The translations under genes were made by a program, and so were the position numbers. A DNA stretch of 64,000 bases. Origin: Metapseudomonas resinovorans DSM 21078 (GTDB lineage: Bacteria; Pseudomonadota; Gammaproteobacteria; Pseudomonadales; Pseudomonadaceae). Below, piece by piece: positions 1 through 10,647 of the stretch. The notes beneath the pieces are model-generated. The model was not told the DNA's origin. It was given only the letters and a program-made list of their open reading frames with translations, and made no database searches. The DNA is taken from NCBI RefSeq assembly GCF_000423545.1, contig NZ_AUIE01000014.1, positions 112,434-176,433 on the forward strand, written 5' to 3'. Each line of letters opens with the position of its first letter. Positions within the stretch are counted from its first letter, which is position 1.

Positions 1-849
1 CCAGATCAACACTGGAGCACTGATGTAGATGGAGGAGTAGGTACCCACCACAACACCAACCAGCAGCGACAGCGCAAAACCATGCAGGCTATCGCCGCCG
101 AAGATCAGCAGGGCGAACAGCGCCAGCGCGGTGGACATCGAAGTGGCGATTGTCCGCAGCAGCGTCTGGGTGCAGGACACGTCGATGTTCTCGATCAGGT
201 CAGCCCGGCGCAACACGCGGAAGTTTTCGCGGATACGGTCGAAGATGATGATGGTGTCGTTCAGCGAGTAGCCAATCATCGCCAGGACCGCGGCCAGCAC
301 GGTGAGGTCAAAGGGCACCTGGAAGAATGCCAGGATCCCCAAGGTGACGATCACGTCGTGAATCAACGAGGCCACCGCGCCCACACCAAACTTCCACTGG
401 AAGCGGAAGGCCAGGTACAGCAGGATGCCGCCCAGTGCCAGAAGCATGGCCAGGCCACCCTGGTCACGCAGCTCCTCGCCTACCTGGGGCCCCACGAACT
501 CCACGCGCTTTAGCTCGAACTTGCTCTCGGCATCCACCTTGCGCAGGGCGTCGGCAATCTTGTTACCGAGTTGCGGATCATCACCAGCCAGGCGCACCAG
601 CACGTCCGTGGACGCGCCGAAACTCTGCACCACCGCATCCTCGAAGCCCGCCTCACCAAGCTCGCGCTTGATCAGCTCGAGATTCGCCGGCTGCTCATAG
701 GACAACTCGATCAGCGTACCGCCGGTGAAGTCCAGGCCGAAGTTCAGGCCCTTGGCGAACAGGCTGCCAATACCGATCAGGCTAATGATCACAGTGATGG
801 CGAACGCAACGTTGCGTATCGCCATGAAACGAATGGTTGACTTGATCAT
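1..849 (-). CDS. secF: Protein-export membrane protein SecF (3' end beyond window)
   Basis: SecF is an inner-membrane partner of SecD in the SecDF-YajC complex, which uses the proton gradient to help SecYEG complete protein translocation. The 283 codons visible start MIKSTIRFMAIRN and include a first membrane segment, the GLDFTGGT motif of the first periplasmic loop, and the conserved membrane block YSLNDTIIIFDRIREN. The ATG at 849 has a GAGG ribosome site and lies 8 bp after the secD stop, so the two are co-transcribed. The C-terminal membrane part is cut off by the window edge. Identification is firm; completeness cannot be judged. Confidence 0.97.
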   Translation of the reverse strand, partial: MIKSTIRFMAIRNVAFAITVIISLIGIGSLFAKGLNFGLDFTGGTLIELSYEQPANLELIKRELGEAGFEDAVVQSFGASTDVLVRLAGDDPQLGNKIADALRKVDAESKFELKRVEFVGPQVGEELRDQGGLAMLLALGGILLYLAFRFQWKFGVGAVASLIHDVIVTLGILAFFQVPFDLTVLAAVLAMIGYSLNDTIIIFDRIRENFRVLRRADLIENIDVSCTQTLLRTIATSMSTALALFALLIFGGDSLHGFALSLLVGVVVGTYSSIYISAPVLIW

Positions 850-857
850 GACAGGCC

Positions 858-2720
858 TCAAATCCACAGTTTCTTGAAGTTGCGGCCACCGAAGATCAGG
901 TTGACCAGGCCACGGGTGAACATGATGGCGGTGAACATCGAGGTGATGATCCCCAGCGACATGGTCACAGCAAAGCCCTTGATCGGACCGGTGCCGAGGG
1001 CGAACAGGATGCCGCCCACCAGCAGGGTGGTGAGGTTACTGTCGATGATCGCCGAGTAGGCGCGATCGAAGCCTTCATGGATCGCGCGCTGCACCGACAG
1101 TCCGTTCGCGAGTTCCTCACGAATCCGCGAATAGATCAGCACGTTAGCGTCCACCGCCATCCCCAGGGTCAGCACGATACCGGCAATACCCGGCAAGGTC
1201 AGGGTTGCACCGATCACCGACATCAGACCAACCAGCAGCACCAGGTTGAATGCCAGGGCGACGGTGGCCAGCAGCCCGAAGAAGCGGTAGATAGCCATGA
1301 TGAACAACGATACGAAGACCATCGCCCACTCAGTGGACTCGATGCCTTTGACAATGTTCTCGGCACCCAGGCTCGGGCCAATGGTGCGTTCTTCCGCGAA
1401 GTACATTGGCGCAGCCAGACCACCCGCGCGCAGCAGCAGGGCCAGCTCGGACGACTCGCCCTGGCCGTCCAGGCCAGTGATACGGAACTGGCTACCCAGC
1501 GGCGACTGAATGGTCGCCAGACTGATGATCTTCTTCTCTTCCTTGAAGCTCTGTACCGCTACTTCCTTCTGGACGCCATCGACATCCTGGGTCACATAAC
1601 GGGTAACTGGACGCTGCTCGATGAAGATCACCGCCATGCTGCGCCCCACGTTATTGCGGGTAGCACGACTCATCAAATCGCCGCCCTGACCGTCAAGACG
1701 GATGTTCACCTGAGGGCGACCGTTCTCGTCATAACTGGCCTGGGCGTCGGTAACCTGGTCCCCGGTGATAATCAAGCCCCGCTCCAGCGGTACCGGCGGA
1801 CGACCCGGCTCACGGAACTCAAAGAGCTCGGTGGAGGCCTTGCTGGCGGTCGGCTCAGCAGCCAAACGGAACTCGAGGTTCGCAGTCTTGCCAAGGATAC
1901 GCTTGGCTTCGGCGGTGTCTTGTACGCCCGGCAGCTCAACGACGATGCGGTTGGCACCCTGGCGCTGCACGATCGGCTCGGCCACACCCAGTTCGTTAAC
2001 GCGGTTGCGGACGGTGGTCAGGTTCTGCTTGATCGAGTATTCACGAATCTCTGCCAGCTTGGCCTGGGTCAGGGTCAGCTGCAGGACCTGCTGACCACCA
2101 CGCTCAGTGGTGGCCATATCGAAGTCGGTAAAGCTCTTGCGAATCAGCGACCGGGCCTTGTCCAAGGACTCCTGATCAGAGAAGCCAAGCTGGAAGCCAT
2201 TTTCCTGGGCCGGCAGACTGCGGTAGCGGACACGCTCCTTGCGCAGCAGGGCGCGGACTTCGCCTTCGTATATCTTCAGACGCGCAGTGACCGCTTTCTC
2301 CATGTCCACTTCCAACAGGAAGTGCACGCCACCGGAGAGGTCCAACCCCAGCTTCATCGGCGCGGCGCCGAGCTTGCGCAGCCAGTCCGGCGTGGTCGGA
2401 GCCAGGTTCAGGGCGACTACGTAATCATCACCAAGAGCCTTGCGCACCACGTCCTTGGCGGGCAGTTGATCCCCCAGCTTGGTCAGGCGCAGCAGGCCAC
2501 CAGTCGCGCTGACGCTGGCGGATTTGAGTTCGATACCGGATTGCTTGAGGGCCTCAGCAGCCTTGTCCAGATCCGATTGCTGGATCTTCAGCGCGGTACT
2601 GGTACCGCTGATCTGGATCGCTGGGTCGTCCGGATAGAGATTGGGCGCGGAATAAACCAGGCCGATCGCCAGCACCGCCAGGATCAGCAGATATTTCCAC
2701 AGTGGGTACTTGTTGAGCAT
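858..2720 (-). CDS. secD: Protein translocase subunit SecD
   Basis: 620 residues, the usual length for gamma-proteobacterial SecD. It has an N-terminal membrane helix (about residues 8-25), a large periplasmic region containing DLSGGVHFLLEVD (about 126-138), and five further C-terminal helices with the family signature GMAVDANVLIYSRIREEL. It drives the late, proton-motive-force-dependent step of Sec export together with SecF. It sits in the order queA-tgt-yajC-secD-secF, the standard Pseudomonas arrangement. A strong hairpin lies in the spacer before it. The long open frame on the opposite strand is a codon-bias shadow. Confidence 0.98.
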   Translation of the reverse strand: MLNKYPLWKYLLILAVLAIGLVYSAPNLYPDDPAIQISGTSTALKIQQSDLDKAAEALKQSGIELKSASVSATGGLLRLTKLGDQLPAKDVVRKALGDDYVVALNLAPTTPDWLRKLGAAPMKLGLDLSGGVHFLLEVDMEKAVTARLKIYEGEVRALLRKERVRYRSLPAQENGFQLGFSDQESLDKARSLIRKSFTDFDMATTERGGQQVLQLTLTQAKLAEIREYSIKQNLTTVRNRVNELGVAEPIVQRQGANRIVVELPGVQDTAEAKRILGKTANLEFRLAAEPTASKASTELFEFREPGRPPVPLERGLIITGDQVTDAQASYDENGRPQVNIRLDGQGGDLMSRATRNNVGRSMAVIFIEQRPVTRYVTQDVDGVQKEVAVQSFKEEKKIISLATIQSPLGSQFRITGLDGQGESSELALLLRAGGLAAPMYFAEERTIGPSLGAENIVKGIESTEWAMVFVSLFIMAIYRFFGLLATVALAFNLVLLVGLMSVIGATLTLPGIAGIVLTLGMAVDANVLIYSRIREELANGLSVQRAIHEGFDRAYSAIIDSNLTTLLVGGILFALGTGPIKGFAVTMSLGIITSMFTAIMFTRGLVNLIFGGRNFKKLWI

Positions 2721-2739
2721 GACTCCGCCCGTTATGACG

Positions 2740-2761
2740 CGGGGCGCCAGTTGGCGCCCCG
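2740..2761 (-). other. Intercistronic GC hairpin between yajC and secD
   Basis: A perfect inverted repeat with arms GGGGCGCCA and TGGCGCCCC separated by 2 nt, extended by one more C-G pair. It lies in the 63-bp spacer between yajC and secD. In the direction of transcription it is followed by GCGTCATAAC, with no U-run, so it is not a typical intrinsic terminator. I infer an mRNA-processing or stability element that could set the YajC:SecD ratio. Confidence 0.6.
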
Positions 2762-2783
2762 TCGGTGTTGATCCATTAACCCT

Positions 2784-3125
2784 TTAGATGGCTTTCAGGG
2801 TGCCCTTCGGCAGGGTCGCCGCAATAGCCGCCTTCTGGAACTTCAGCTCGACGCTGTCAGAGACTTCGATGACCACGAAGTCGTCAGTGACCTTCGTGAC
2901 CTTGCCGGCGATGCCGCCGGAGGTGACCACTTCGTCACCCTTCTGCAGGCTGCCCAGGAGGTTCTTGTGCTCTTTGGCGCGTTTGGCCTGGGGACGCCAG
3001 ATCATCAGGTAGAAGATGACCAGGAAGCCGATCAGGAAAACCCACTCGAAACCAGTACCGGCGGGACCTGCAGCGGCGGCCGGTGCAGCGGCGTCGGCAT
3101 AGGCAGCGGGAATCAGAAAGCTCAT
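2784..3125 (-). CDS. yajC: Sec translocon accessory protein YajC
   Basis: 113 residues with an Ala-rich N-terminus, one membrane helix (about 27-46, ending IWRPQAKRAKEH) and a small cytoplasmic domain with GDEVVTSGGIAGKV, the YajC hallmark. It forms a subcomplex with SecDF in the inner membrane. The ATG at 3125 follows a GGAG ribosome site. It lies 57 bp downstream of tgt and 63 bp upstream of secD on the same strand. Confidence 0.97.
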   Translation of the reverse strand: MSFLIPAAYADAAAPAAAAGPAGTGFEWVFLIGFLVIFYLMIWRPQAKRAKEHKNLLGSLQKGDEVVTSGGIAGKVTKVTDDFVVIEVSDSVELKFQKAAIAATLPKGTLKAI

Positions 3126-3182
3126 TTAGCACTCCTGTTACGGAAATTTGGAAAGTAATCGTTCTGGAAATCTGCGGCTTTA

Positions 3183-5362
<2,180 letters not shown>

Positions 5363-5429
5363 GGTGGGGGGTCGTATCGCAGGGGCGCAAATAGTACAGG
5401 AAATGGCCGTTCCTGACCACGGAGACGGA

Positions 5430-5458
5430 TTGACCGCCTCAGAGCGCATCCCTATACT
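5430..5458 (+). promoter_or_regulatory. Sigma-70 promoter of tRNA-Leu
   Basis: TTGACC (5430-5435), a 17-bp spacer and TATACT (5453-5458), followed by a GC-rich discriminator (GCGCGCCC) just before the tRNA. The layout is typical of growth-rate-controlled tRNA promoters. It lies upstream of and divergent to queA. Confidence 0.75.
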
Positions 5459-5471
5459 GCGCGCCCATCGT

Positions 5472-5557
5472 GCCTCGGTGGCGGAATGGTAGACGCGGCG
5501 GATTCAAAATCCGTTTCTGGCGACAGAGTGAGAGTTCGAGTCTCTCCCGGGGCACCA
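5472..5557 (+). tRNA. tRNA-Leu(CAA)
   Basis: Class II tRNA of 86 nt. The acceptor arms GCCTCGG and CCGGGGC pair along 7 bp (one G-U) and are followed by A-CCA encoded in the DNA. The anticodon stem GCGGA/TCCGT closes the loop TTCAAAA, giving anticodon CAA (reads UUG). The T-arm has GAGTTCGAGTCTC, and a long variable arm separates the two, as expected for Leu. Confidence 0.97.
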
Positions 5558-5659
5558 CGATATCTTCAAGCCTTCTCCAGGCTTTCCCCTCTATATCCAC
5601 TCTACTTCCCGCTTGTCCGAGGCCCGATCAACCGCCTGTAAAGATTGGACTTACGGGGA

Positions 5660-5688
5660 TTGGCAATTCCTTAAAACTTACGTAGAGT
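5660..5688 (+). promoter_or_regulatory. Candidate promoter of the cold-shock gene
   Basis: TTGGCA (5660-5665) and TAGAGT (5683-5688) with a 17-bp spacer. Transcription from here would start near 5695 and give a leader of about 160 nt before the ATG at 5859, similar in scale to the long regulated leaders of cspA-type mRNAs. Assignment rests on two hexamers only. Confidence 0.4.
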
Positions 5689-5730
5689 TGGGCAACTGTG
5701 TTTGCATGGGTCGCTGTTGAATCGTGACCT

Positions 5731-5760
5731 GATGCGGTAGATCACCAGATCCGCTACATC
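5731..5760 (+). other. Imperfect hairpin in the cold-shock mRNA leader
   Basis: GATGCGGTAGATC (5731-5743) pairs with GATCCGCTACATC (5748-5760) at 11 of 13 positions, two of them G-U, around a 4-nt loop. It lies about 100 nt before the cold-shock start codon. It could be part of a temperature-responsive leader fold, which is inferred only. Confidence 0.35.
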
Positions 5761-5858
5761 CCGCTCGACTTCTCTTACCTCTTTGCAACCAGTTCCAGCC
5801 CTTCTGGCTCGTGAGTGAACAGCAGGCTGTCATCAACTTCAGTTTCAAGGAAAAAGAT

Positions 5859-6071
5859 ATGTCGAATCGTCAAACCGGCACCGTCAAATGGTTCAACGAC
5901 GAGAAAGGTTTTGGTTTCATCACCCCGGAAAGCGGCCCGGATCTGTTCGTTCACTTCCGCGCTATCGAAGGCTCCGGCTTCCGTAGCCTGAAAGAAGGCC
6001 AGAAGGTTACCTTCGAAGCCGTTCAAGGCCAGAAAGGCATGCAGGCTGACAAGGTCCAGGTCGTTAACTGA
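5859..6071 (+). CDS. Cold-shock domain protein (CspA family)
   Basis: 70-residue single OB-fold protein beginning [21 protein letters not shown]. It carries RNP1 (KGFGFI, residues 16-21) and an RNP2-like LFVHF (29-33), which bind single-stranded RNA or DNA. It probably acts as an RNA chaperone that melts mRNA structure. The ATG at 5859 has AAGGA 8 bp upstream; an in-frame upstream start (5811) would add 16 residues absent from the family. A leader of nearly 300 bp and a strong terminator show it is monocistronic. Which csp paralogue it is cannot be told from the sequence alone. Confidence 0.95.
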   Translation: MSNRQTGTVKWFNDEKGFGFITPESGPDLFVHFRAIEGSGFRSLKEGQKVTFEAVQGQKGMQADKVQVVN

Positions 6072-6087
6072 TCTGAGCTTTTCGCCG

Positions 6088-6121
6088 AAAAGCCCCTGAT
6101 GGAAACATCAGGGGCTTTTTT
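6088..6121 (+). terminator. Intrinsic terminator after the cold-shock gene
   Basis: Perfect 11-bp stem AGCCCCTGATG/CATCAGGGGCT around a GAAA tetraloop (6091-6116), flanked by A-run and T-run. It ends the cold-shock transcript. Confidence 0.95.
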
Positions 6122-6176
6122 GTGCCCGCTGATCGACTGTTAGAATGGCGCGCCCTCAATACGCCAAGAGTTCGCA

Positions 6177-6671
6177 ATGCCGAAACATCAGCTGCGCCCC
6201 CAGGGCGATTTCCCCACTGCCGGGCTGGCTCGCCGCTTCGCTGCGATCTTCTACGACTTCCTGCTCTGCGTAGCACTGATCCTGGTTGTAGGTTTTGCCT
6301 ACCAATCAATACGCATCCTGATTCACGGGGAAGCCCAGATGAGGCAACTTGCCGAGGCGGGTGGGCTTTCTGGCGACCCCCTGCTTGCCACGCTTGTCGT
6401 CTTCAGCCTGTTCGGCTTCTTCGCCAAGTTCTGGACCCACACTGGCCAGACCCTCGGCATGCAGGTCTGGAGTATCCGCGTGCAGAACAAGGACGGCTCA
6501 GCCATCAGCCTGTGGCAGGCACTGCTACGCTTCGTGATCGCGATCGGTTCCTGGCTGACGCTGGGGTTGGGCTTCTTCTGGAGCCTGTGGGACAAGGAAA
6601 AGCGCACCTGGCACGATATCTACTCCGAGACCCAGGTGGTCCGCCTTCCCAAGGGCACACACAAGAAATGA
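6177..6671 (+). CDS. RDD family membrane protein
   Basis: 164 residues. The RDD family is named for conserved Arg-Asp-Asp positions in its first two helices; here the block is AGLARRFAAIFYDFLLCVALILVVG (about 15-40). Further helices lie at about 66-85 and 118-140, and the C-terminal DKEKRTWHDIYSETQVVRLPK is also typical. Function in pseudomonads is unknown; some family members are linked to ion or osmolyte handling. It is monogenic, with terminators on both sides. Confidence 0.9.
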   Translation: MPKHQLRPQGDFPTAGLARRFAAIFYDFLLCVALILVVGFAYQSIRILIHGEAQMRQLAEAGGLSGDPLLATLVVFSLFGFFAKFWTHTGQTLGMQVWSIRVQNKDGSAISLWQALLRFVIAIGSWLTLGLGFFWSLWDKEKRTWHDIYSETQVVRLPKGTHKK

Positions 6672-6680
6672 CGACTCCAA

Positions 6681-6711
6681 GAACAAAGCCGGCGAAATGC
6701 CGGCTTTGTTC
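6681..6711. terminator. Bidirectional terminator between RDD and PilZ genes
   Basis: 13-bp perfect stem GAACAAAGCCGGC/GCCGGCTTTGTTC around GAAAT. It lies between two convergent genes and has T- and A-rich arms, so it can serve both. Confidence 0.85.
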
Positions 6712-6771
6712 TTGCTCGTGTCGAAACAAGCCAATCCCGAGTGCGGGCGAGAGACCTTCGTTCAGACGGAT

Positions 6772-7131
6772 TCAGGCCGAGGCGGCCAAAGGGCGAAAGC
6801 TGAAATAGAAGCGCAGGGCATCGATGAGGTCGGCGTATTCCGACGGTGGGGCTACCAGAGAGAAACCGGAGTCGTAGTGTCCGGGCGTTACATCCTCATG
6901 GCACCACTGACAGTTGGCGTAGAAATCAATGAAATGCAGCTGCCCGTCCTTGCCAGGAATCTTCAATCGCATGTCGAAGCGCGCGCCCACCAACATGGGC
7001 AGCTGACTGATCAGCATCAGCCCGTCCATGGAGACGTTGCCCAGGTAGCCCATGGGCTTGTCGGTAATGCGATTGAACACCTTCAGGTAGTAAGGCAACT
7101 GATGGCGTTCGATATGGCGCTTGGTAGGCAT
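6772..7131 (-). CDS. PilZ domain protein
   Basis: 119 residues making a single PilZ-type beta-barrel: basic N-terminus (KRHIERHQLPYYLKVFNR, about 4-21), then GYLGNVSMDGLML (about 28-40) matching the D/NxSxxG signature that binds cyclic-di-GMP, and a later GFSLVAPP strand. The canonical RxxxR is degenerate (R5..R9 spacing), so binding of c-di-GMP is likely but not certain. It could link to SadC and BifA encoded in the same window. No partner domain. Confidence 0.85.
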   Translation of the reverse strand: MPTKRHIERHQLPYYLKVFNRITDKPMGYLGNVSMDGLMLISQLPMLVGARFDMRLKIPGKDGQLHFIDFYANCQWCHEDVTPGHYDSGFSLVAPPSEYADLIDALRFYFSFRPLAASA

Positions 7132-7191
7132 GATATCAAATCGCTATAGGTGGCATTTCAGTATGAACCCATTGCCGCCACGGACCAACCT

Positions 7192-7614
7192 TCAATAACA
7201 GTCGCTGGCCACGCTCTCTGCCAGTGTGCGACGGAAGGTTTCGATCTGTTCATCAGTGTAGTACTGACGCTCACCGCGCTCGTCGAGACGATAGAAGGGA
7301 CCGCCGTTACTCAGCTGACCCTGCTGTTCGCGCAGCTGGCTGCACCTTTTCTCTTGTTGCTCCCGCGCCTCCGCGGCCCGGCCAGCCGCGACCGCCTGCT
7401 CCTGGCGGCGCGCGTCGTAGAACTTCGCTGTACGTGCCTCGCGCTCGCGAGTCAGTTGGTCGCGCTCCACCACCTGGGGCTTCACCGTAACCGGCTTGGC
7501 ACCTTCTCGCGGCGTCTCACTGAAATGAACCTGCCCCTGGGCGTCGGTCCATCGGTAGATTTCCGCGCCGGCGGCGACCGGAACCAGTAACAGGCAGCAC
7601 AGCAGGTAACGCAT
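7192..7614 (-). CDS. DUF4124 domain-containing secreted protein
   Basis: 140 residues with a cleavable signal peptide (MRYLLCCLLLVPVAAGAEI, cut near 17) followed directly by the DUF4124 signature EIYRWTDAQGQVHFSETP. The rest is a charged helical region with many Gln/Glu/Arg. Periplasmic; function unknown in the family. It lies upstream of the PilZ gene on the same strand, 60 bp away. Confidence 0.85.
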   Translation of the reverse strand: MRYLLCCLLLVPVAAGAEIYRWTDAQGQVHFSETPREGAKPVTVKPQVVERDQLTREREARTAKFYDARRQEQAVAAGRAAEAREQQEKRCSQLREQQGQLSNGGPFYRLDERGERQYYTDEQIETFRRTLAESVASDCY

Positions 7615-7698
7615 TCCAGGGTTCCCTCGAATAGAGGCTCAGCTTAGTCGCGGCCCGTCGCAGCTCAAGCCAGCAACGACCGACGGCCGGGTTTCAGG

Positions 7699-8064
7699 TC
7701 AGAGTGGTGCGGCGCTGGACGCGTTGCTGCCCAGCCGACCAAGTTGCTGCAAGGTATCCAGGCGCGCCTTTGCCCGGTAGGCGTACTCGCTGGTGGGATA
7801 GCGCGCGATGATGAACTGGTAGGTTTGCGCCGCATCGACGAACAGATTCTGGCGTTCCAGGCACTGGCCGCGCAGCAGGGAAATTTCCGGCTGCAGGTAC
7901 TGGCGGGAGCGGCTCTTGCGCTCGGCCTTGGACAGTTCGAGCATCACGTCCTCGCAATTACCCCTCTCGTAAGAGCGGTAGGCGTTGTTCAGGTGGTGGT
8001 CGAGGGACCAGCGGGTGCAGCCAACCATGGCTGCCAGCAGGGTCAGGATTAACAGGGTTCGCAT
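7699..8064 (-). CDS. Small TPR-like lipoprotein
   Basis: 121 residues. Signal and lipobox LLILTLLAAMVGC put a lipidated Cys at 16. The remainder is helical, with TPR-like pairs (NNAYRSYERGNCEDVMLELSKAE; AAQTYQFIIARYPTSEYAYRAKARLD), resembling outer-membrane assembly lipoproteins. It is divergent from a second TPR lipoprotein at 8232. No specific function recognised. Confidence 0.8.
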   Translation of the reverse strand: MRTLLILTLLAAMVGCTRWSLDHHLNNAYRSYERGNCEDVMLELSKAERKSRSRQYLQPEISLLRGQCLERQNLFVDAAQTYQFIIARYPTSEYAYRAKARLDTLQQLGRLGSNASSAAPL

Positions 8065-8231
8065 GGGTAGTTCCTCCGTCCACCGGGATATCGGCCGAAA
8101 GCGCCGCTTCTTCAGGCCGCCGGGCGATCACGAAGTACGAAGCATAACCTCCGATTGGACTTGCGGGCGCGCGCCACAGATGGCCAGAAGCCACTGCTAG
8201 ACTGCGTGGGTCGTCCAAGGCCCCGGTCATC

Positions 8232-9035
8232 ATGCATTCCAAGCACCCTGCCCTCCTCGCCCTCTGCGTGTTGCTGAGCGCCTGCTCGCCTACCACGCCG
8301 CTTTTCATCGCCCAGGTCACCACCAACGAAGTGGTGGAATACAAGACCATGAAGAGCAAGCGCATGGCCGCAGCCGTGGAGGAAGAAGGCGACCTGCTCA
8401 CTTACAGCGCCATGGCCATTCGAGATGCCAAGAGCCCGGAGGCGGAAGAGCTCTACCTGATCGGCTATCGCGACGACAAGTTCAGCGACAACGTTCGCGC
8501 CATTGCCCTCTACCAGATCGGCCTGATCTACATGAACCGCTTCAACGAGCAACGTGATGACATCAAGGCGATGGCCTACCTGGAACGAGTCCTCAACGAA
8601 TTCCCCAGCAGCCGCGCAGCCGAGCGCACCGAAGCACGCATTCTGGTGATCCGCCAACGAGCGAAGGAGCCGGTGCAGAAGACCTCGCGCGAACTCCTCG
8701 CCACCTGGCAACCGAGCGATAACCTCGACCTCTACAAAGCAGGACTGGATCCGGACATGACCCTGCTGTCACGCCGTGCCGTGCTCAAGGATCGTGTAGC
8801 CGAAGCCGAGGAGTTCTACCTGTTGGCCCTGTCCGACGCGCACGTGCAACCGGACATCAAGCAGAAAGCGCTGTACCAGTTAGGCCTGATGTACCTGGCG
8901 CCGGACAACCCGCACGCCAACCGTGACAAGGCCATCGGCTACTTCCGTCGGCTGCTGGTGCAGTTCCCTGACAGCGACCTGGCCAGCAAGGCCTCGCGCC
9001 ATCTTGATCAGGCCCTCAACCAGGACCATCCCTGA
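8232..9035 (+). CDS. Tetratricopeptide lipoprotein
   Basis: 267 residues with signal and lipobox LCVLLSAC (lipid Cys at 18). It contains SEL1/TPR-like repeats, e.g. AIALYQIGLIYMNRFNEQRDDIKAMAYLERVLNEFP and KALYQLGLMYLAPDNPHANRDKAIGYFRRLLVQFPDSDLASKA. Probably an outer-membrane-anchored scaffold. It is divergent from the small lipoprotein at 7699-8064, with 167 bp between, so the two may share regulation. Function unknown. Confidence 0.85.
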   Translation: MHSKHPALLALCVLLSACSPTTPLFIAQVTTNEVVEYKTMKSKRMAAAVEEEGDLLTYSAMAIRDAKSPEAEELYLIGYRDDKFSDNVRAIALYQIGLIYMNRFNEQRDDIKAMAYLERVLNEFPSSRAAERTEARILVIRQRAKEPVQKTSRELLATWQPSDNLDLYKAGLDPDMTLLSRRAVLKDRVAEAEEFYLLALSDAHVQPDIKQKALYQLGLMYLAPDNPHANRDKAIGYFRRLLVQFPDSDLASKASRHLDQALNQDHP

Positions 9036-9145
9036 AGCCGTCCGGCGGGCCACCTGAAACAATTCAGCGGGTAGTGAAAACGAACAATGACTACAGTTTT
9101 CCCGCGTAGTAGCCTCGGGCTCTGCTTGAAAAATGGAGTCTTCGC

Positions 9146-10597
9146 ATGCCTTTCCGCCGTACCAAAATCGTCGCCACCCTCGGCCCGGCCAGCAACTCCC
9201 CGGAGGTCCTGGAGCAACTGATCATCGCCGGGTTGAACGTTGCCCGCCTGAACTTCTCCCATGGCAGCCCCGAGGAACACAAGGCACGCGCACGCCTGGT
9301 CCGCGAGCTGGCCGCCAAGCACGGCCGCTTCGTCGCCCTGCTCGGCGACCTGCAAGGCCCGAAGATCCGCATCGCCAAGTTCGCCAACAAACGCATCGAA
9401 CTGAAAGAAGGTGACAACTTCCGCTTCTCCGTCACCCACCCGCGTGACGCCGGCAACCAGGACGTGGTGGGTATCGACTACCCGGACCTGATCAAGGATT
9501 GCGGCGTCGGCGACGAACTGCTGCTGGACGACGGCCGCGTGGTGATGCGCGTCGAATCCACCAGCGCCGACGAGCTGCAGTGCCGCGTACTCATCGGCGG
9601 CCCCCTGTCCGACCACAAGGGCATCAACCGCCGCGGCGGCGGCCTGACCGCTCCGGCCCTGACCGCCAAGGACAAGGCTGACATCAAGCTGGCCGCGGAA
9701 ATGGAACTGGACTACCTGGCGGTGTCCTTCCCCCGTGACGCCGCCGACATGGAACTGGCCCGCCGCCTGCGCGACGAAGCCGGAAGCAAAGCCTGGCTGG
9801 TGGCCAAGATCGAACGCGCCGAAGCCGTCGCGGACGATGAAGCCCTGGACGGCCTGATCCGCGCCAGCGACGCCGTGATGGTGGCCCGTGGTGACCTCGG
9901 CGTGGAAATCGGCGATGCCGAACTGGTGGGCATCCAGAAGAAGATCATCCTGCACGCCCGCCGCTACAACAAAGCCGTGATCACTGCGACCCAGATGATG
10001 GAGTCGATGATCCACAGCCCGATGCCGACCCGCGCGGAAGTCTCGGACGTAGCCAACGCCGTGCTCGACTACACCGACGCCGTGATGCTGTCGGCCGAAA
10101 GCGCCGCTGGCGAGTACCCGCTCGAAGCCGTGCAGGCCATGGCGCGCATCTGCCAGGGCGCCGAGAAGCACCCTGACACCCGCCGCTCCAGCCACCGTAT
10201 TGGCAAGACCTTCGAGCGCTGCGACGAAAGCATTGCCCTGGCGTCGATGTACGCCGCCAACCACTTCCCCGGTATCAAGGCCATCATCTGCCTGACCGAA
10301 AGTGGCTACACCCCGCTGATCATGTCGCGCATCCGTTCCTCGGTACCGATCTACGCGTACTCCCCGCACCGCGAAACCCAGGCCCGCGTGGCCCTGTTCC
10401 GTGGTGTGGAAACCATCCCCTTCGACGCCGCCGCACTGCCCCCGGAGAAGGTCAGCCAGATGGCCGTGGACGAACTGCTGCAACGCGGCGTGGTCACCAA
10501 GGGTGACTGGGTGATCCTGACCAAGGGTGACAGCTACACCACCCAGGGTGGCACCAACACCATGAAGATCCTCCACGTCGGCGACCTGCTGGTCTGA
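9146..10597 (+). CDS. pykA: Pyruvate kinase (PykA type)
   Basis: 483 residues. Converts phosphoenolpyruvate and ADP to pyruvate and ATP. Visible blocks: KIVATLGPASNSPEVLEQLIIAGLNVARLNFSHG, LGDLQGPKIRI, VAKIERAEAV with the catalytic Lys, the magnesium site MVARGDLGVEIG and ATQMMESMIHSPMPTRAEVSDVANAVLDYTDAVMLSAESAAGEYP. Length and the PFRRTKIVATLGPAS start match the PykA isozyme of pseudomonads. A strong terminator follows. The 522-aa open frame on the other strand is a shadow. Confidence 0.98.
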   Translation: MPFRRTKIVATLGPASNSPEVLEQLIIAGLNVARLNFSHGSPEEHKARARLVRELAAKHGRFVALLGDLQGPKIRIAKFANKRIELKEGDNFRFSVTHPRDAGNQDVVGIDYPDLIKDCGVGDELLLDDGRVVMRVESTSADELQCRVLIGGPLSDHKGINRRGGGLTAPALTAKDKADIKLAAEMELDYLAVSFPRDAADMELARRLRDEAGSKAWLVAKIERAEAVADDEALDGLIRASDAVMVARGDLGVEIGDAELVGIQKKIILHARRYNKAVITATQMMESMIHSPMPTRAEVSDVANAVLDYTDAVMLSAESAAGEYPLEAVQAMARICQGAEKHPDTRRSSHRIGKTFERCDESIALASMYAANHFPGIKAIICLTESGYTPLIMSRIRSSVPIYAYSPHRETQARVALFRGVETIPFDAAALPPEKVSQMAVDELLQRGVVTKGDWVILTKGDSYTTQGGTNTMKILHVGDLLV

Positions 10598-10611
10598 CCC
10601 GATCTGGAACG

Positions 10612-10640
10612 AAAAAGCCGCCCTTCGAGGGCGGCTTTTT
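10612..10640 (+). terminator. Intrinsic terminator after pykA
   Basis: AAAAAGCCGCCC-TTCG-AGGGCGGCTTTTT: perfect stem, UUCG tetraloop and T-run. Confidence 0.95.
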
Positions 10641-10647
10641 GCTTTCT

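Noticed and set aside
1077..2771. 564-aa open frame opposite secD (also 9008-10576, 13762-15501, 31393-33705, 48061-49539 opposite or across known genes)
   Set aside because: Long shadow frames caused by GC-rich third positions; compositions are rich in His/Gln/Arg/Gly, show no domains, and overlap confidently identified genes completely.
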